From positions 34,618,914 to 34,682,913 of the forward strand of contig JARCOQ010000009.1 of NCBI GenBank assembly GCA_029207755.1: DNA of 64,000 bases, in the 5' to 3' direction. The notes under the pieces are model-generated. The model saw nothing but the letters and a program-made list of their open reading frames with translations. It ran no database searches and was not told the origin of the DNA. The position numbers and the translations under genes are program-made. This DNA is from Chamaea fasciata (lineage: Eukaryota; Chordata; Aves; Passeriformes; Sylviidae). Shown here piece by piece: positions 1 through 12,999 of the stretch (the stretch's first letter is position 1; each line of letters begins with the position of its first letter).

Positions 1-770
1 TAAAACTTTTGACAGCAGTGTTTGGAGAAATAACAATGTGTATTTTGTTTGCACTCATCTTTAATTATTTTTGTGTGTCTCCGTGATAATAAAAGTGAGA
101 ACTGGCCTTCATCATTCAGACCACAGCACTGGCCTGGAGAGGGTTTGAGCTGCTCTAACATGAACTGCAGTCGGACAGGGCTGTTTTACACTCCAACTCT
201 GGAAAGGGTCTCCTACTTGTGCCACAGAATTCAGCACGTGCTTCACCTTCCATGCTAGAAAACAGATCAGATGAACCAGACACGCACCTGGTTACTACAA
301 AAATTCCTTCAATCCCAAGGTTTCTCTGACTGTGTCCTGCTGCACTCTCAGCGATGCTCTGCCTGCTTGGTGTGTCCGTATCTGCCAAGCAGGGTTTAGT
401 CTTTGCAAATGAAAACCACCCGGTGCTGGTGGCAGGAGACAACACGTGAGGCCAGTGCCATTGCTTTGGGAGAGGCCCGGCTCTGATCCCGACCTTCCCA
501 TTGCATAAGGAATCCACAACCCGGCAGCTGCCAGGACTGCTTCACAGATTTTACTTCCCAAGGCTAATTTTGACTTCTTCCTCTCGATTTATCCCTGTAG
601 CTACAAGCGAGACTGTTCTGAGCTCTCATACTGCAAATCACCACAGGCTTGCGGTTTTTAACTCTTAAGTCATTTGGTCACACTGACCTTTCCTACTTTA
701 GACTTTTTATTACTGAACACTTCTCTGCGGTAGTTATTGAGGCTAAAGTCATGAGCTTGTGAAGCTGCGG
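1..770. other. Upstream flank of DDX50, no gene recognised
   Basis: AT-rich unique-looking sequence with no convincing coding exon on either strand. A canonical AATAAA lies at 88-93 on the + strand and could be the polyadenylation signal of a + strand gene ending just before or at the window start. In mammals the upstream neighbour in this block is STOX1, but nothing here proves that identity. Short open frames in this stretch look like chance. Confidence 0.5.
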
Positions 771-1600
771 GAGATTTGCTCCGGGCAGGGCCCCGGCAGG
801 GGCGGCGGGAGGAACCCAGCCCTCATGGCGGACCCATCATGGCGGCCGCCCCCTCACGGCGTGCGGCGCGCGCGGGGTGCGCCGGGACTTGCAGTCCTCG
901 CGTTGCCCCCCGGGGCACGCCGGGAGTCGTGGTCCCGAGCCGACGGCCGCAGGCGATTGGCTGTTGGGCATCGCGGCCCCGCCCCCGGAGTGCCGGATGC
1001 GCCGCCCATTGGCTGCCGGGAGCCTCGGCCGCTGGGAGCGTGACGCGCGGTGGGCGCGCGGCGGGTGCGGAGCGCGGCGTGGCGGAGCGGCGGCGGCGGC
1101 GGCGAGCGGAGATGCCCGAGGCCACCCGGTGCAGCGCCAGCAGCGGGGCCGAGTCGGGCTCTGACTGCTCCATGGATACCGAGGCGGGCCCGGAGAGCGG
1201 CCGCCGGCGGCACAAGGTACCGGGGAAGGGCTCCGGGTACGGCCTGGCCGCGCCCGCGCTCTGGGGCTGGCGCCCGGCGAGCCTGGCCTCGGATGGCGGC
1301 CGCCCGCACGGCCGGTGGCGCGGGCCGGGCTCGGTGTGCGCGGCGCGGCCGCGGGGCGGCCCGGGCCGGGCGGCCACGTGCGCGGGCAGGCCGGGCCGCC
1401 GCCTCGCCGCGTGTCGGGGCGGCCCCGCCGGACGTGCTGGGCCTGCCGGAGCCGCCGGGAGCCCGGGAAGCGCTGTCCTCGGCACCCGGAGCGGGGGAGA
1501 GCCCCGAAAACGGAGGCCCGGTTGTCTCGTGGTCGGTAACGTGTCTCCTGAGCGGCGGCGGCCGGCAGGGATCTGTTGCCTTGTGTCAGCCGCCGCCCCC
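770..1600 (+). promoter_or_regulatory. DDX50: CpG-rich promoter and first exon of DDX50
   Basis: An abrupt rise in GC and CpG content surrounds the first coding exon. Two sites resemble the ZNF143/Staf consensus in the same orientation, at about 878-898 and 913-935. Two reverse CCAAT boxes (ATTGG) lie at 956-960 and 1008-1012, and a GC box is at about 973-988. Two ATGGCGG cores of YY1 type lie at 826-846. There is no obvious TATA box. This is the architecture of a housekeeping promoter. The transcription start is inferred to lie within about 100 bp upstream of the start codon. Confidence 0.7.
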
Positions 1601-4600
1601 GTCAGTAACTAGAACGTGCGCTTCAAGCTTTAACTGTTCTCCGCCCTCTTCTTCTCTGTTCCGTGTCGCTTGGATCCACGAGCGTGTGTTTTCATTTGCT
1701 CTGTGCCTTGCCAGAAGGAGAAAAAGGAGAAGAAATCTAAACGCCGGGACAAGTTTCAGAGGGGAAAAACTCAGACAGATGAAAGCGAGGAATCGGATGA
1801 AGAGCGTTATGCCCCGAAAGCCAAGAAATCAAAGAGTGTCAGTAAACAGAACGGTCACACGAAAGAGGAAAGCCTGGAGAAATCGAGATTGTCCTCCTTT
1901 AGCAGCAAATCCTCCCGCAGAAGCCGGCAGAGCAGTTCTAGTGAAACGTCAAGTGAGAGCGAAAGTGAGAGCGAGCAGGATCAGGTAAAGCCAATGACTG
2001 GTTATAGTTACAGTGATGTGTTCCAGCTTTTAACTCCTGCTTTGTAACACGGCCAAATTTAGAAGGGGTTGTATTCCCCTTTCACCCCCTCCTAATCATT
2101 CGAAAATGCTGGAGATTTTCACAGTCTAAGGTTCTTGAATTGTTCAGTCTGCCTAGAATTTGCAGCAATTTTGAATTATCAAAGTCCTGAAGTGCTAGAT
2201 CAGTGCATCATGGTTCCTTCACTTCAGCGGTCTGGTGCTGTGCTAGCTGTTGCTGGACAGACAAGTTGTACTGAGATGGAGCTTTAATGCAATTCAGCAT
2301 CATGAGGTGTATGTGATTCTTGGAGTTGTCCTGTACAGCGCCGGGAGTTGGTCTTGGTGATCCTTGTGGGTCCCCTCCAGCTCATGGTATTCTACGATTC
2401 TAATTAAGAGTTTTCAGTTTTGGTTTGAGTGTTTTGCATTTACTTTGCTGTTAGATATGAAACAGCCTTAACCTACTGATGACTTTTGCTGACTTTGTCC
2501 AAGTTTGAAACATGATGGTAAAACAAAGAAGGCTCTTAAACTGCAGCTGTGACAATCACTGGAGGATATGACACCAGTGTCTGTGCTGAATTTACTTCAA
2601 TTAACTTGAATTTACTGACAGTCGTGTGATAGTCACATGGAATCTTACCTGAGTTATTGTTTACCTAACAGGAGTTGACTGGAGAACAGAAAGAGGGCGC
2701 TTTCTCCAATTTCTCTATTTCCAAAGAAACTGTCCAGCTTCTTCAAGGTAAGTTTCTTGGCAGGTAGTGACCACGGAATGTCAGTGGTCTCTGTCGTGTT
2801 TTTATGCTCAACACCCTGGACCAATAAGCTTTGGGATGTGTTCTGCTGTGCAGAAGACATTGATTGCCTGCTTTAAATACACCTTTGAACTCAGACTTTC
2901 CTGTTTCCAGTGTTGTCTAGCTCAACCTTTGCAGCAAAATTCTAAATAACATGAGCTAAGGAAAAAAAAAAATGATGTGTGAAATTTTCAATTAAAGGTT
3001 ATCTTGGTGTGAGTAAAGGAAAACAAATTATATTTAGTATCTTTGGCGTTTGTTTGTACATGGGTTAGTACAAATTAAAAGAAAAACATAATTTTGAGAT
3101 ATATGTATTATTTGAAAGGAAGAGATTTTCACGGATAGATGAGGAGTATTGCATAAATAAAGGCACAGTGCTGACAGTCCTTCATAAAGGCTAAGAACTT
3201 CTTCTGTCCTGGCTACCACTGTGTCTGCTGCTGTGAAGTGGGAGAGTATAATGGACAGTTCCAGGGCACTCTTTGCAGATCACTCATCTGATCAAATAAA
3301 TCAGTGGAGGTGATGATACAGTGCTGACTGACTTTAGAGTTGATTGAAGTTCTTCTTGGAATAATTGCCACTGAAGAGTATGAAGGAACACTTGTAAAAT
3401 GACCGTATTAAGGAAATTCCTTGAAATTGTCACAGCTCGAGGAGTGACGTACCTGTTCCCTGTGCAAGTGAAGACCTTCAACCCAGTGTTTTCTGGCAAA
3501 GATGTCATTGCTCAAGCACGAACTGGAACAGGGAAAACATTCTCTTTTGCTATTCCCTTAATTGAGAAGCTTCAGGGGGAGTCACAGGAAAGAAGAAGAG
3601 GCCGTCCACCAAAGGTAACTTTGCCTGACTAGAGTGGTGATTTTGCTTTGTCTTGCATCTAAATGGTTAAGGTTTCTCAGCTGCTGGAGAAGCTGTTGGG
3701 GTCTGTGCAGGGGTAAGCTAACCCACTTCAAAGGTGATTTGAAAGCTGTGTTCTCTGGGCTTTGCCTGCATCCCGTGCTGCCTCCCAGCCTCTGATGGAG
3801 AATGAAGAGCACAACAGCTCTGTCCACTTGTCAGTTCCTTTTTCTGCCACAGGGAGACCAAAACTACAGGTGGTCAGCTTGTTCTTATTTCATTTTACTC
3901 ACTCACGTTACCAGTTCAGGGCCAGTGGCTATTGGATGCTTGTTTTTCTCCTAAATTGCTAACAGATTAGTTACTAATTGTAACTTGACAGCTTGATAAA
4001 ACCTGTCTACTCAAACACGTTTCTTTCTAAAACATGTAAATAGTGGGAGGTTTTAAAATTAGACTTAGTTTTCATTAGGAACACCACCAAATGTTGAAAC
4101 TTCTGCTCCAGAGAATGCAGATACATTGTGAGGCCGTGTTCATTCTGCTAAGGAATACCACGTGTGGTTTTTCACTGACTTCTTACGATGCTTCCAAAAA
4201 AAAGTTAGGCCAAAGCTAAACGTGTCCTCATTAATAATTTTTGTCAGTTTGTTTCATCTTGTCAGCCATCTCACAGATTACCTGAAGTGCCTCCCAAAGC
4301 TAGTACGAGCAGTTTTGAATGCATGTGCCCATCACATTGCTTGGCTGACTGAGAATGCTGTCTCTAGATTTGGCAGAGTCTTTTGGAGAAGGAAGAGCTT
4401 TCTTCAAGGGTGTTGTAAGCCTTTTAAAAGATTCCAGACCTCACTCTTCCATAACACGCTACTGCTTGCTTTTTTGGTAATAGGTTTTAATGTTGAAAGA
4501 GGTGACAGGATAAGGATGTTAAGGTTCCTTTTGTGAAGTGACTGATAGCAGCTTGGAGGGCAGTGCTTCAATCACGTTTTAAATGCAATTAGTTACCTGC

Positions 4601-7600
4601 CTGCAGGGAGGGCTGCATATTGGAAGAGAGCATGGTTCCTTGGTTGCCCCTGCAGGATATGGATTAGCACAGCAGCCCTGCACACTGCACATATGTTTCC
4701 CTGAGCCACAGGGAAGCCGAGAGACAGCTGATAGCTCTTCCTGTCACCTTCTCACAGGACTGTGAAGCAGTCCTGAGCTGGTGCAAAAACCTTTTGTTAC
4801 CCACATCCTTCAGTCTTGTATTCAAATGACATATGCACACGTAGAAGAAAATTTGTAGCTGGTCCGTTCAGGAGATGAAGATAAATAACGTTTAAGTCTC
4901 TCCTATCCTGTTTAAAAATAAGTTAGCCTGTCCTAAATGATTATATGCTGGAAGGAGTTTAATGATGTAACAAGAGACTTGAGCAGTGTGTTTCTCCAGC
5001 CTTTGCTTAGATAATTATTTAAAACAGATTTTTTTTTCTTTTTAATTTTAAAAAGGGTCAGATCTAAATTAATGATCAGAAGTCTAGTGGTTTCTTGGCA
5101 GAAGCCATGCTGAGAAAACATCTGTTTTGTCTTTTTTCTGTGCAGGTTCTAGTTCTTTGTCCAACAAGAGAACTGGCAAATCAGGTTGCCAAAGATTTCA
5201 AGGACATCACAAGGAAACTGACAGTAGCTTGTTTTTATGGAGGAACTCCATATAATGGACAAAGTAAGTGACTCCTCGGACTAAGAATTGAAATACTGAT
5301 TGACTGCCATACTTAAGAAATGCAATTGGGTCTTTACAAACACACACTTAGAGCTCAAGAGCTGGAGACTATTAATGGAAAATTCAGCGGTTCAAACTGT
5401 ATCTCCTTATGGAGATAAATAGCTGTGGCTCTCAGTTCTATTCATGGTGTTACTTAATCTACTCATGTACCTTAAATTAAAGTGAAACCGAGTATATTGT
5501 GTGTCTAACCTGTGTCTGGGTTTAGGTTCTTGTAAACCTATTTTCTTTAAAAAAAAGTCTTTAGTCTTACAGCTGTGACTGAGTTTTTTCATGTGATAAG
5601 GGATATGTAGAGGATTTGTAAAGTGGAGAAGAAATTGTTGTGACAGCATAATTTACTGTCTCAGTGGTTGTAAACAAGGATGAGCTCTTTTGTTGTGATA
5701 CATCTTGAGACGTTAGGGATGTGCTTTTGACTGCAGAAGCTCAGAAAGGAGTCGATTTCAGTAAATTGGATAGTTAAATAAATAAGTATTTTCTAGTTAA
5801 AGTAGATAATTTGGGAAGAGCGGTAACTATTTTTAAAGAATATTCAAAGAAGCTCATCCTTGCTATTTTAAATCAGGGAGAGGGAAGGGAGGTAAGTTCT
5901 GGGGTTTTTTTTTCCCCCTTCAGGGAGAGCAGTAGATTTTCTGCCTTACCTTTTTATCCCAGGTTTTCTCTTCCGGTTCATCGCCTGCTCTCACTTTCCT
6001 AAGTAGAGTACTTAGGAATGCTTTTGGAAGCTGTTTTGTTACTACCACGTGTTAGTGGTGTGGAGAGTACTCCCTAGTTCACCGCTCTCTCTTGTGTCTC
6101 CCTGTCTACCAGTTGACCTCATGAGAAGTGGCATTGACATTTTGGTTGGGACACCCGGTCGAATCAAAGACCACCTGCAGAACGGCAAGCTGGACCTTAC
6201 CAAGGTGAAGCACGTCGTACTTGACGAAGTTGACCAGATGCTGGACATGGGATTCGCTGAGCAAGTGGAAGACATTTTACGAGTTGCATACAAGAAGGGT
6301 AATCTCAATATTTAAACAAATAGTAGGAAATTTTAGTAATAATTTAATTTGCTGAAATTCAGGTATAAAGTTGCTTTGTTTAGAAATGACTGAATATTAT
6401 ATATTGTGAATATGTGGGAATCATTCACAGAACCTTTGCAAAGCTTGGAGTTCAGTACCTAGGGATGTGTAAGTAACTGTCTTTGGTACCTGTCTTTAAA
6501 CTGTGCTTGGACTTCTTCAAATTAAAAGAAATTAGCTTTTTACCTTTTTCAATGCTTGAAAACAGACTGGATTTTTTGGCCATAGTAACTTCTTCATAAT
6601 CTTGAAATTATTTACACTTCCTAGAATGTTTTCTACTCCAGGTGTCGGTAATGCATGAATTTAAAAAGCTCAATGGGCTTCTTTAAGTCAGCTACTGATA
6701 TCTAACCTCACTTTTAATCTCCCATCTCATCAACTTGCCTACATCTGTTAGGTGAAAAGTATGAAGTCTATGAAGCATTGTTCTGTTTTTTTGTTAAGAT
6801 TCTGAAGACAATCCCCAGACCCTGCTGTTTTCTGCAACTTGCCCACACTGGGTGTACGATGTGGCTAAGAAATACATGAAGTCTAGATACGAACAGGTTG
6901 ACCTTATTGGGAAAAGAACTCAGAAGGCTGCTACAACAGTAGAAGTGAGTAATCTCATGCGAAACGTTTTCAGGCTTTTCCCCTTTTTTTTAGTGTTACA
7001 AAAGGTCATCTCTTCTTAAGGTGCATTATCACAGTGGTGTTGGAAGTTGTTTTGGGATTTTTTTTCTAAGTAATAAGGCATGCTACAGCTAGTCAAGCTG
7101 GTTTTGGGTTTAGGTATCTCTGCTCACATCACAGGAAGGGAGAGGATTTTGTTGTTAGTTTTGTGGGTTTTCAGAGAAAAGCACTACCTGAATTTATCCA
7201 AGTTGTAAGCAAAAGGCACACATTAACATCAGCCTGCTGCTTTTAATTCTCCATGGACAGACCCAGCTGCCTTCTGGTGTTGTAGATGCAAGATACTTTT
7301 TTCCAAGCTTCCTGTAGTATCTCACCTCAGTAGGCCTTTGCTTGCTGTGCAGTGAATTCCATACATATATGCTAGAGGCCTGATTTTTCTCTTAGTGTAA
7401 TTATTTTGCTGAACATTAGACTGATTGTGGTGGGAATAAATAAGAGCCTTATTGTATGTTCCAGGGTCGTGAGTTAGCACATTTTCCCTATCAGGGAACT
7501 GTATAACTCTTGACTATTTCTGCACTTAATAGTTCCAAATGTATTTTAAAAGACTCTTAACTTTACATAAGCCAATCACTGGAATTTTTTTTCACAGCAT

Positions 7601-10600
7601 TTGGCAATAGAGTGTCACTGGTCTCAGAGAGCTGCAGTTATTGGAGATGTCATTCAGGTCTACAGCGGCAGCCACGGCAGGACCATTGTCTTCTGTGAGA
7701 CCAAGAAGGAGGCAAATGAACTGGCTCTGAATGCTTCAATCAAACAGGTATTTTATCAGGTGTACTAACTAACAAAACCTGCCAGATATGTATCAGCCCT
7801 ATGTTGATACCACGCCTCTGCTGAGTAAGTTTTAAAGAGAGTCTTTTGAAGTGCATAGGGCAGGCTTTTGTGTGTGGTCAGACAGGATTTTTACTTTCTC
7901 ATGGCCATGAAACAAAAATTGTAGATTGCTGTTTTGAAACAGCCAAGCGTTGCATAGATGGTGTGGATGGCAAATTAGGGCAGAGCTTTCGTATGTCACA
8001 GTAATTAGATATAGAGCTGATACACACATGGCAGTTCTGTTCTCCTGCCATTGTTAAAGGCCTTTGGGGTCTATGAATAAGAATTACTGAGTACATATTG
8101 TAAGACACTTAAAATACAAACCGGGGTAATTCCGTTCTTCCGTATCTTGCCACGCACCGCCTGTCAAATACCAAGATGTTGTACCCAAAACTGACCATAA
8201 CATGGAGCACTTGGACTTTGGTACGGTTCTAAAATAATTCTGTTTTTCAGGATTGCCAGTCATTGCATGGTGACATTCCTCAGAAGCAAAGAGAGATCAC
8301 GCTGAAGGGTTTTAGAAACGGTTCATTTAAAGTTCTGGTTGCAACCAATGTAGCTGCCCGTGGTTTAGATATCCCAGAAGTTGACCTGGTTGTGCAAAGC
8401 TCACCACCAAAGGTAGGAAGGAGACTGTTATGTTGGATGTCTTGTAATAATTTGTAGTCTTGTAGCGTACGCTATCAGCTGATGGTATTGATCACACAGA
8501 GTTCATCAGCATTGTGCTTAAGCGAGAGAAGTAGTTTCTTGGAGGATTTTTTGGGAGCGTGTCAGTCCCTAGTACGTTGAAAGATTATTTCCTTAAAATG
8601 TCTTCTTACGAGGCTGCTCAAAGCCCTCCCTTGAAAGCTGGGTATGGTGATGGCATGACTGGGAGCAGCGGGAAGAATGATTCTCTTGAATGGGGGTGAA
8701 CCTGAGGTATGGACCACAACCCTGAGAACATTGGCTGAAATAAGAGGGTATAAAAGAAACAAGGTAATGTTTCCATGAATACTCTATTAATTCTGCAGTC
8801 ACCATCCTCAAGTCGACGTGCAGGAGGGTGAATGGGATTGTTGTAGAGGTACACACACTCCAAATGCGTGGTGATGCATAAAAAAAAAGTCGATTGATGC
8901 TCATGGCTCTGGTTTTCCAGCCGTGGTTTTTAGATGGTGTTGGAAAAGCATATTGGGTCGAAATTAGTGACACAATGTTTTCTAATTGAATTCTGTGATG
9001 CAGTTACTTTGCACTGTTCAGCCTTAACTGTAATGGCTCCTGCAAGTTCCGTGGATGCAATGACTTTATTAAATGACAAGAATTAGGTAACTCACAAGGC
9101 CCTCTGTTTCTGAAGGATGTGGAGTCCTATATCCATCGTTCTGGGCGCACGGGTCGAGCCGGGCGGACTGGGATCTGTATCTGCTTCTATCAGCGAAAGG
9201 AAGAATATCAGTTAAGACACGTGGAACAAAAAGCGGTAAAGTACAGTTTTCTTCTAATTGCAAGACTCTAATTTGTCTAAAGCGCCCAGAGGAGGTTTGG
9301 GTACCTTGAGGAAGGTGGGTGCAGTGCCAGTTACTGTGGAGGAAGGAGAGCACTGCAGATTCTAACACTCCCACTTTCTCAGCAAATGCCAGTAAGGTTG
9401 TCCTTGTGAAAATGAGAAAAACTATCGCAGTATTTCAGTGTAGTGTTCGCCTGGTTATCGTGTGATCAGTGATGTGCATATGTGCAGCTTTCCTGAGAAC
9501 TGTTACTTGCATTTTTGCACTTTGTGCAGTGTGCCATGCGGTAGTTTTCTCGACAGTTAAGTTACGTGGTTGTGATGAGATGGTTTATTCCTGGCAAATA
9601 AAGCAGTGTTACGTTTACACTAAGGCTCTGTAATTTGTACTTAAATCCAAATCTATCAGACTACAAGTAGTAATTTAGAATTTGTTGGACTCTGTTTTCC
9701 CCAGAAATGTACCAAAATGGTTTCTGTTTTCAGTCTAAGGTCACTGAAGCATTTAAACTGAACTGGTACATAAAAGCCTTCTAAAAGCATTACCCATTTT
9801 CCTGTAAACTTAACCTTACAATTTTCACTAGGAAAAAAATGCATTTAAAAGGTGAAAATAAGAAAAAAAAATTACAGACCTAAATGCTTATTGTGTTGGA
9901 GTTCAATACTGCTTCTTTAGAACTGAATTATTTATGGTCTGCAATTTTTATTTGTCTTTTGGCTTTTAAATTTTAGGGCATTACATTCAAGCGCGTTGGT
10001 GTTCCTACTGCAACAGACATAATAAAGGCTTCCAGCAAAGATGCCATGAGGTGTGTTTGGGGACTCAAGCCCCGTTCTATCTTCCTGCCTTCCTAGTTCT
10101 GAGGGGCTGCTTGAATTATTCTTTACTGTCTCTTTGAACTTTCTGAGCGCTGTTGAAATCTTGGACTGCTGGGTTATTTTTCTATTCCAGAGTCTACTGG
10201 TGTGTAAATTGTTAATTTTTTTGGCTTTAACTACTTAGGTGCCTGGATTCTGTTCCTCAGACTGCTATTGAGTATTTCAGAGAATCTGCTCAGTTGCTAA
10301 TAAAAGAAAAGGGACCAGTTAATGCTCTGGCTGCAGCTCTGGCCCATATTTCGGGTGCTACTTCCATTGAACAGCGCTCACTGCTGAACTCGGATGCGGT
10401 AAGGAAGGGGCGTATGGCTTAATGCTTGTCTTGAAACTGGGAAGAAACCACACGCCTCTGTGTTGTCTGAATAGAGAATTATTTGTCTCCTGACCATTTT
10501 GTTGGAGAACTATACTTAAGCCACTTAAAAACTACTGATTTTGTTAAAAGCAGCAATACAGTGGATATAAAGATACTTGATGCCCTGTAAGAGTACCTGC

Positions 10601-11968
10601 TTGAAGATTTAATTGATAAACTGTAAATTGGCAGGTTTCTCCTGCTGAAGCTTATTCCTCTGCCCCAGTGGAACATGCCCCATTTCTTTTTAGGGATTTG
10701 TTACAATGATACTACGCTGCTCCGAAGAAATAAACAACATGAGCTATGCCTGGCGAAGACTGCGAGAAGTGTTTGGTGATGATGTTGATCGGAAGGTGAA
10801 CAGAATGTGTTTCCTCAAGGGAAAAATGGTAAGTTTTTGTTTTGTTTCTCTGATACTGCGGCTCTTCTGATTGCAGCCTTTTCTTAGCAATAGTCAGGGG
10901 AGCTATTTGGTGTTTTTCTCTATTCCAGGCACTGTTGATGATGGGCCTCAGTTTGTTTTCTTAGTGCTTAGGGCTCTGCTGACATGCTCAGGAGGTAGGA
11001 TAATGCATGGCTATGGGGATAGCAGAGTAGGTCAAACGTATGAAGCCTGTTAACTCTGCCTTAACAACAAAACAGAATTTCTTAGGACTGTCAGTTCTGA
11101 TAGTGCCTGCCCGTCAGGTGTAGATTTGTGGGCTCTGTTGTTTTTAGTTGCAGTCATTTAAGACGCTTACCATGTATGCATTACAATTATTTGTTCTTTT
11201 TAGGGTGTGTGCTTTGACGTTCCTGTGGCAGACCAAAAAGAAATAGAGGTATGTTCATTGCAAATTCTGGGTACAGCAGGCTGAAAGTGAAACTGGCTGG
11301 ACTGGGTTGGACTGAAAACATCACGTAGCCTTTATCCTGCCTTTCCTAGTGGCAAAAGGGAGGGCTTGGAAGGAATTTGAGAACAGAACAAGCTTACAGT
11401 GTTTCTTTCCTAAGGCATTTGCCTGTGACCAAAAGTCTATAACTTGAAACTTGGACTGAGAAAAGTGGTGCTGGATTCATCATTGTAGGCAGCAAGTTTT
11501 CTTCGCCTGTTCTCTATTCCCCGCCTCCCGTTTTTACCAAGAATTCTCTCCATAGTAAAGTGAATTCAGATTCTTGCTTGGTAGCCATTGGTATTACCAT
11601 GCCAAAATTATTGATCCCTTCAGTTAGAAGCTTGAGTCCCAAATATCAGCTCACAGTTCTACAATTTCAGTTGAGCAAATTTAATAATTATTACATACCC
11701 TGTATTTGTATTCCTAGAATTTAACTTGCTACGTCTGATTTCATTCCGATAGGCAAAGTGGGAAGATTCCAAACATTGGCGTCTGTGTGTGGCGACTGAA
11801 TTACCAGAGTTGGTAGAATCCATACGAGGAGGAGGAGGAGGAGGGAGTGGTGGAGGCAACGGCCGAAGCTTCTCAAGCTCCAGGAACGGTCGGCGTGGTG
11901 GCTCTGGTCGAAACAGATTCAGGAGCAGAGGCCAGAAACGAAGTTTCAGCAGAGCGTTTGAACATTAA
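1112..11968 (+). CDS. DDX50: DDX50, nucleolar DEAD-box RNA helicase (15 coding exons)
   Basis: Coding exons: 1112-1216, 1715-1984, 2672-2747, 3436-3614, 5146-5263, 6113-6298, 6799-6944, 7598-7747, 8251-8412, 9116-9235, 9977-10050, 10239-10398, 10694-10828, 11204-11248, 11753-11968. The product is 713 aa; human DDX50 is about 737. The N-terminus is Lys-rich then Ser/Glu-rich (residues 36-125). Helicase motifs are intact: Q motif near 157-161, Walker A ARTGTGKT 178-185, PTRELA 216-221, TPGR 263-266, DEVD 287-290, SAT 323-325, [10 protein letters not shown] 441-450, HRSGRTGR 471-478. A GUCT domain follows (about 530-640), then a Gly/Arg/Ser tail. Family role: ATP-dependent RNA unwinding in the nucleolus during rRNA processing. 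DDX50 rather than DDX21 is chosen from its position, the APKAKKSK segment in the N-terminus, and the [12 protein letters not shown] and KSRYEQVDL stretches. The start has a purine at -3. The frame stays open upstream to about 776, so a longer N-terminus is not excluded. Apart from one CR1 remnant, the introns hold nothing I recognise. Confidence 0.93.
2310..2403 (+). mobile_element. CR1 LINE 3' end fragment
   Basis: In DDX50 intron 2. The segment around 2330-2403 reads like the 3' terminus of avian/reptilian CR1: a GTTGG.CT..TGATCCTTGTGGGTCCC-like block, then CCAGCTCA, ending in degenerate ATTCTA-type octamer repeats (ATTCTACGATTCTA). The 5' part is truncated, as is usual for CR1. The similarity is from memory of the consensus; divergence suggests an old copy. 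Confidence 0.8.
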
Positions 11969-12433
11969 CTTCAACAATCCAGAAGTGAGAGAAAAATGGG
12001 ACTGAAGTATTTTATATTCCATTACACTAGGCTGTTTCTGTGTGTTTGTACCATTGGGGAAAATACTTCATTAAGACTTTTATTTTTTTTGTCAGTACTA
12101 CTTTGCTCATAAACAAGGTTCTATTCATTAAAAAAAAAAGTGCAAAGAAAGAAAAACCCAAAAAACTTGCAAGAAAAAAATGAACTGTTTCTTTTGTTTC
12201 TCATACTGCTCTTTGAATCTTTCCATATGTCTGTTGCATTCAAAACTGTAGCCTGGTTCACTGTATAATATATAGATCTGAATTGCTGCTCAAACCTGTA
12301 AATTTTCTGATAAAACTAAATATTGTTTTACAACTTCATATTTTGTTGTCACGTATTTGAAGCGGTATTTTGCAGGTGGAGATTGGGAAGGTGCCATATT
12401 GGGGAGTGTGGCAGCAGGAGCCCTTTAAAGAAA

Positions 12434-12439
12434 AATAAA
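12434..12439 (+). terminator. DDX50: DDX50 polyadenylation signal
   Basis: Canonical AATAAA about 470 nt after the DDX50 stop codon, followed by a T/GT-rich stretch (tctgtttggtttttag). No earlier AATAAA was seen in the 3' UTR, so the UTR probably ends near 12455. Confidence 0.75.
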
Positions 12440-12469
12440 TCTGTTTGGTTTTTAGTTTATGGATTTGTA

Positions 12470-12990
12470 ATGAAGCTCTTCTTTCCCTAGAACTTACTAG
12501 TGTTTAGTTTCTGTCCCAAATCGTGACTTCTTATAAAATGGGGGTAGGAAAGACAGGTTCCCAGAGCATGAGGGTGGAAGCCCCCTGAGGAGGAATGAGA
12601 ACTGTGAAGGGAGACCCGTAATGCCAGGAGGGTGTAGTATGTCCAGATTATCATAGGTAAGATCTTCAAAATAAGATCTTTGTGTATTTTCAAGCCTAAT
12701 CGGTGGAACGGATAGCAGCAGCCCTTACTCAAGGACATCCTGGAGCTAACAAGCTTTAAGGATGAAGTAAATCAGTGTGTCGCTGTATGTCTATGTGTAC
12801 ATTGTTGGGTTGGCAAAATACTCGAGGTCCGTGTGTCCTGTGGGTGAACTATGTTTTAATATAACTAAAAATCACAGCTATGGGGCAGAGAGACGCCCAC
12901 CTAGGGGGTCAAGACCCTTCTGAGCATGTGGAGAATTCAGCTGGGATTTCTGAAACTATGGAAAGTAGTGAGCAATCCTTACGGAGGGGC
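12470..12990. other. DDX50-DDX21 intergenic spacer
   Basis: About 0.5 kb of ordinary-composition DNA between the DDX50 polyadenylation signal and the GC-rich DDX21 promoter. I see no gene, repeat family or structured RNA in it. Confidence 0.6.
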
Positions 12991-12999
12991 AGTGCTGGG

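Noticed and set aside
776..1111. In-frame open stretch upstream of the DDX50 start, allowing a much longer N-terminus.
   Set aside because: It spans the likely promoter (ZNF143-like sites, CCAAT boxes) in CpG-rich DNA where stop codons are rare, so it was not annotated as coding.
3302..3374. C/D-box-snoRNA-like arrangement in DDX50 intron 3: GTGATGA near 3309, CTGA at about 3371, and a 7-bp inverted repeat (TCAGTGG/CCACTGA).
   Set aside because: The inverted repeat includes the D-box-like CTGA itself rather than flanking the boxes, and there is no proper terminal stem. Likely chance.
8562..8973. Overlapping minus-strand open frames in DDX50 intron 9 (up to 126 codons).
   Set aside because: No recognisable protein, no splice support, and length within chance expectation.
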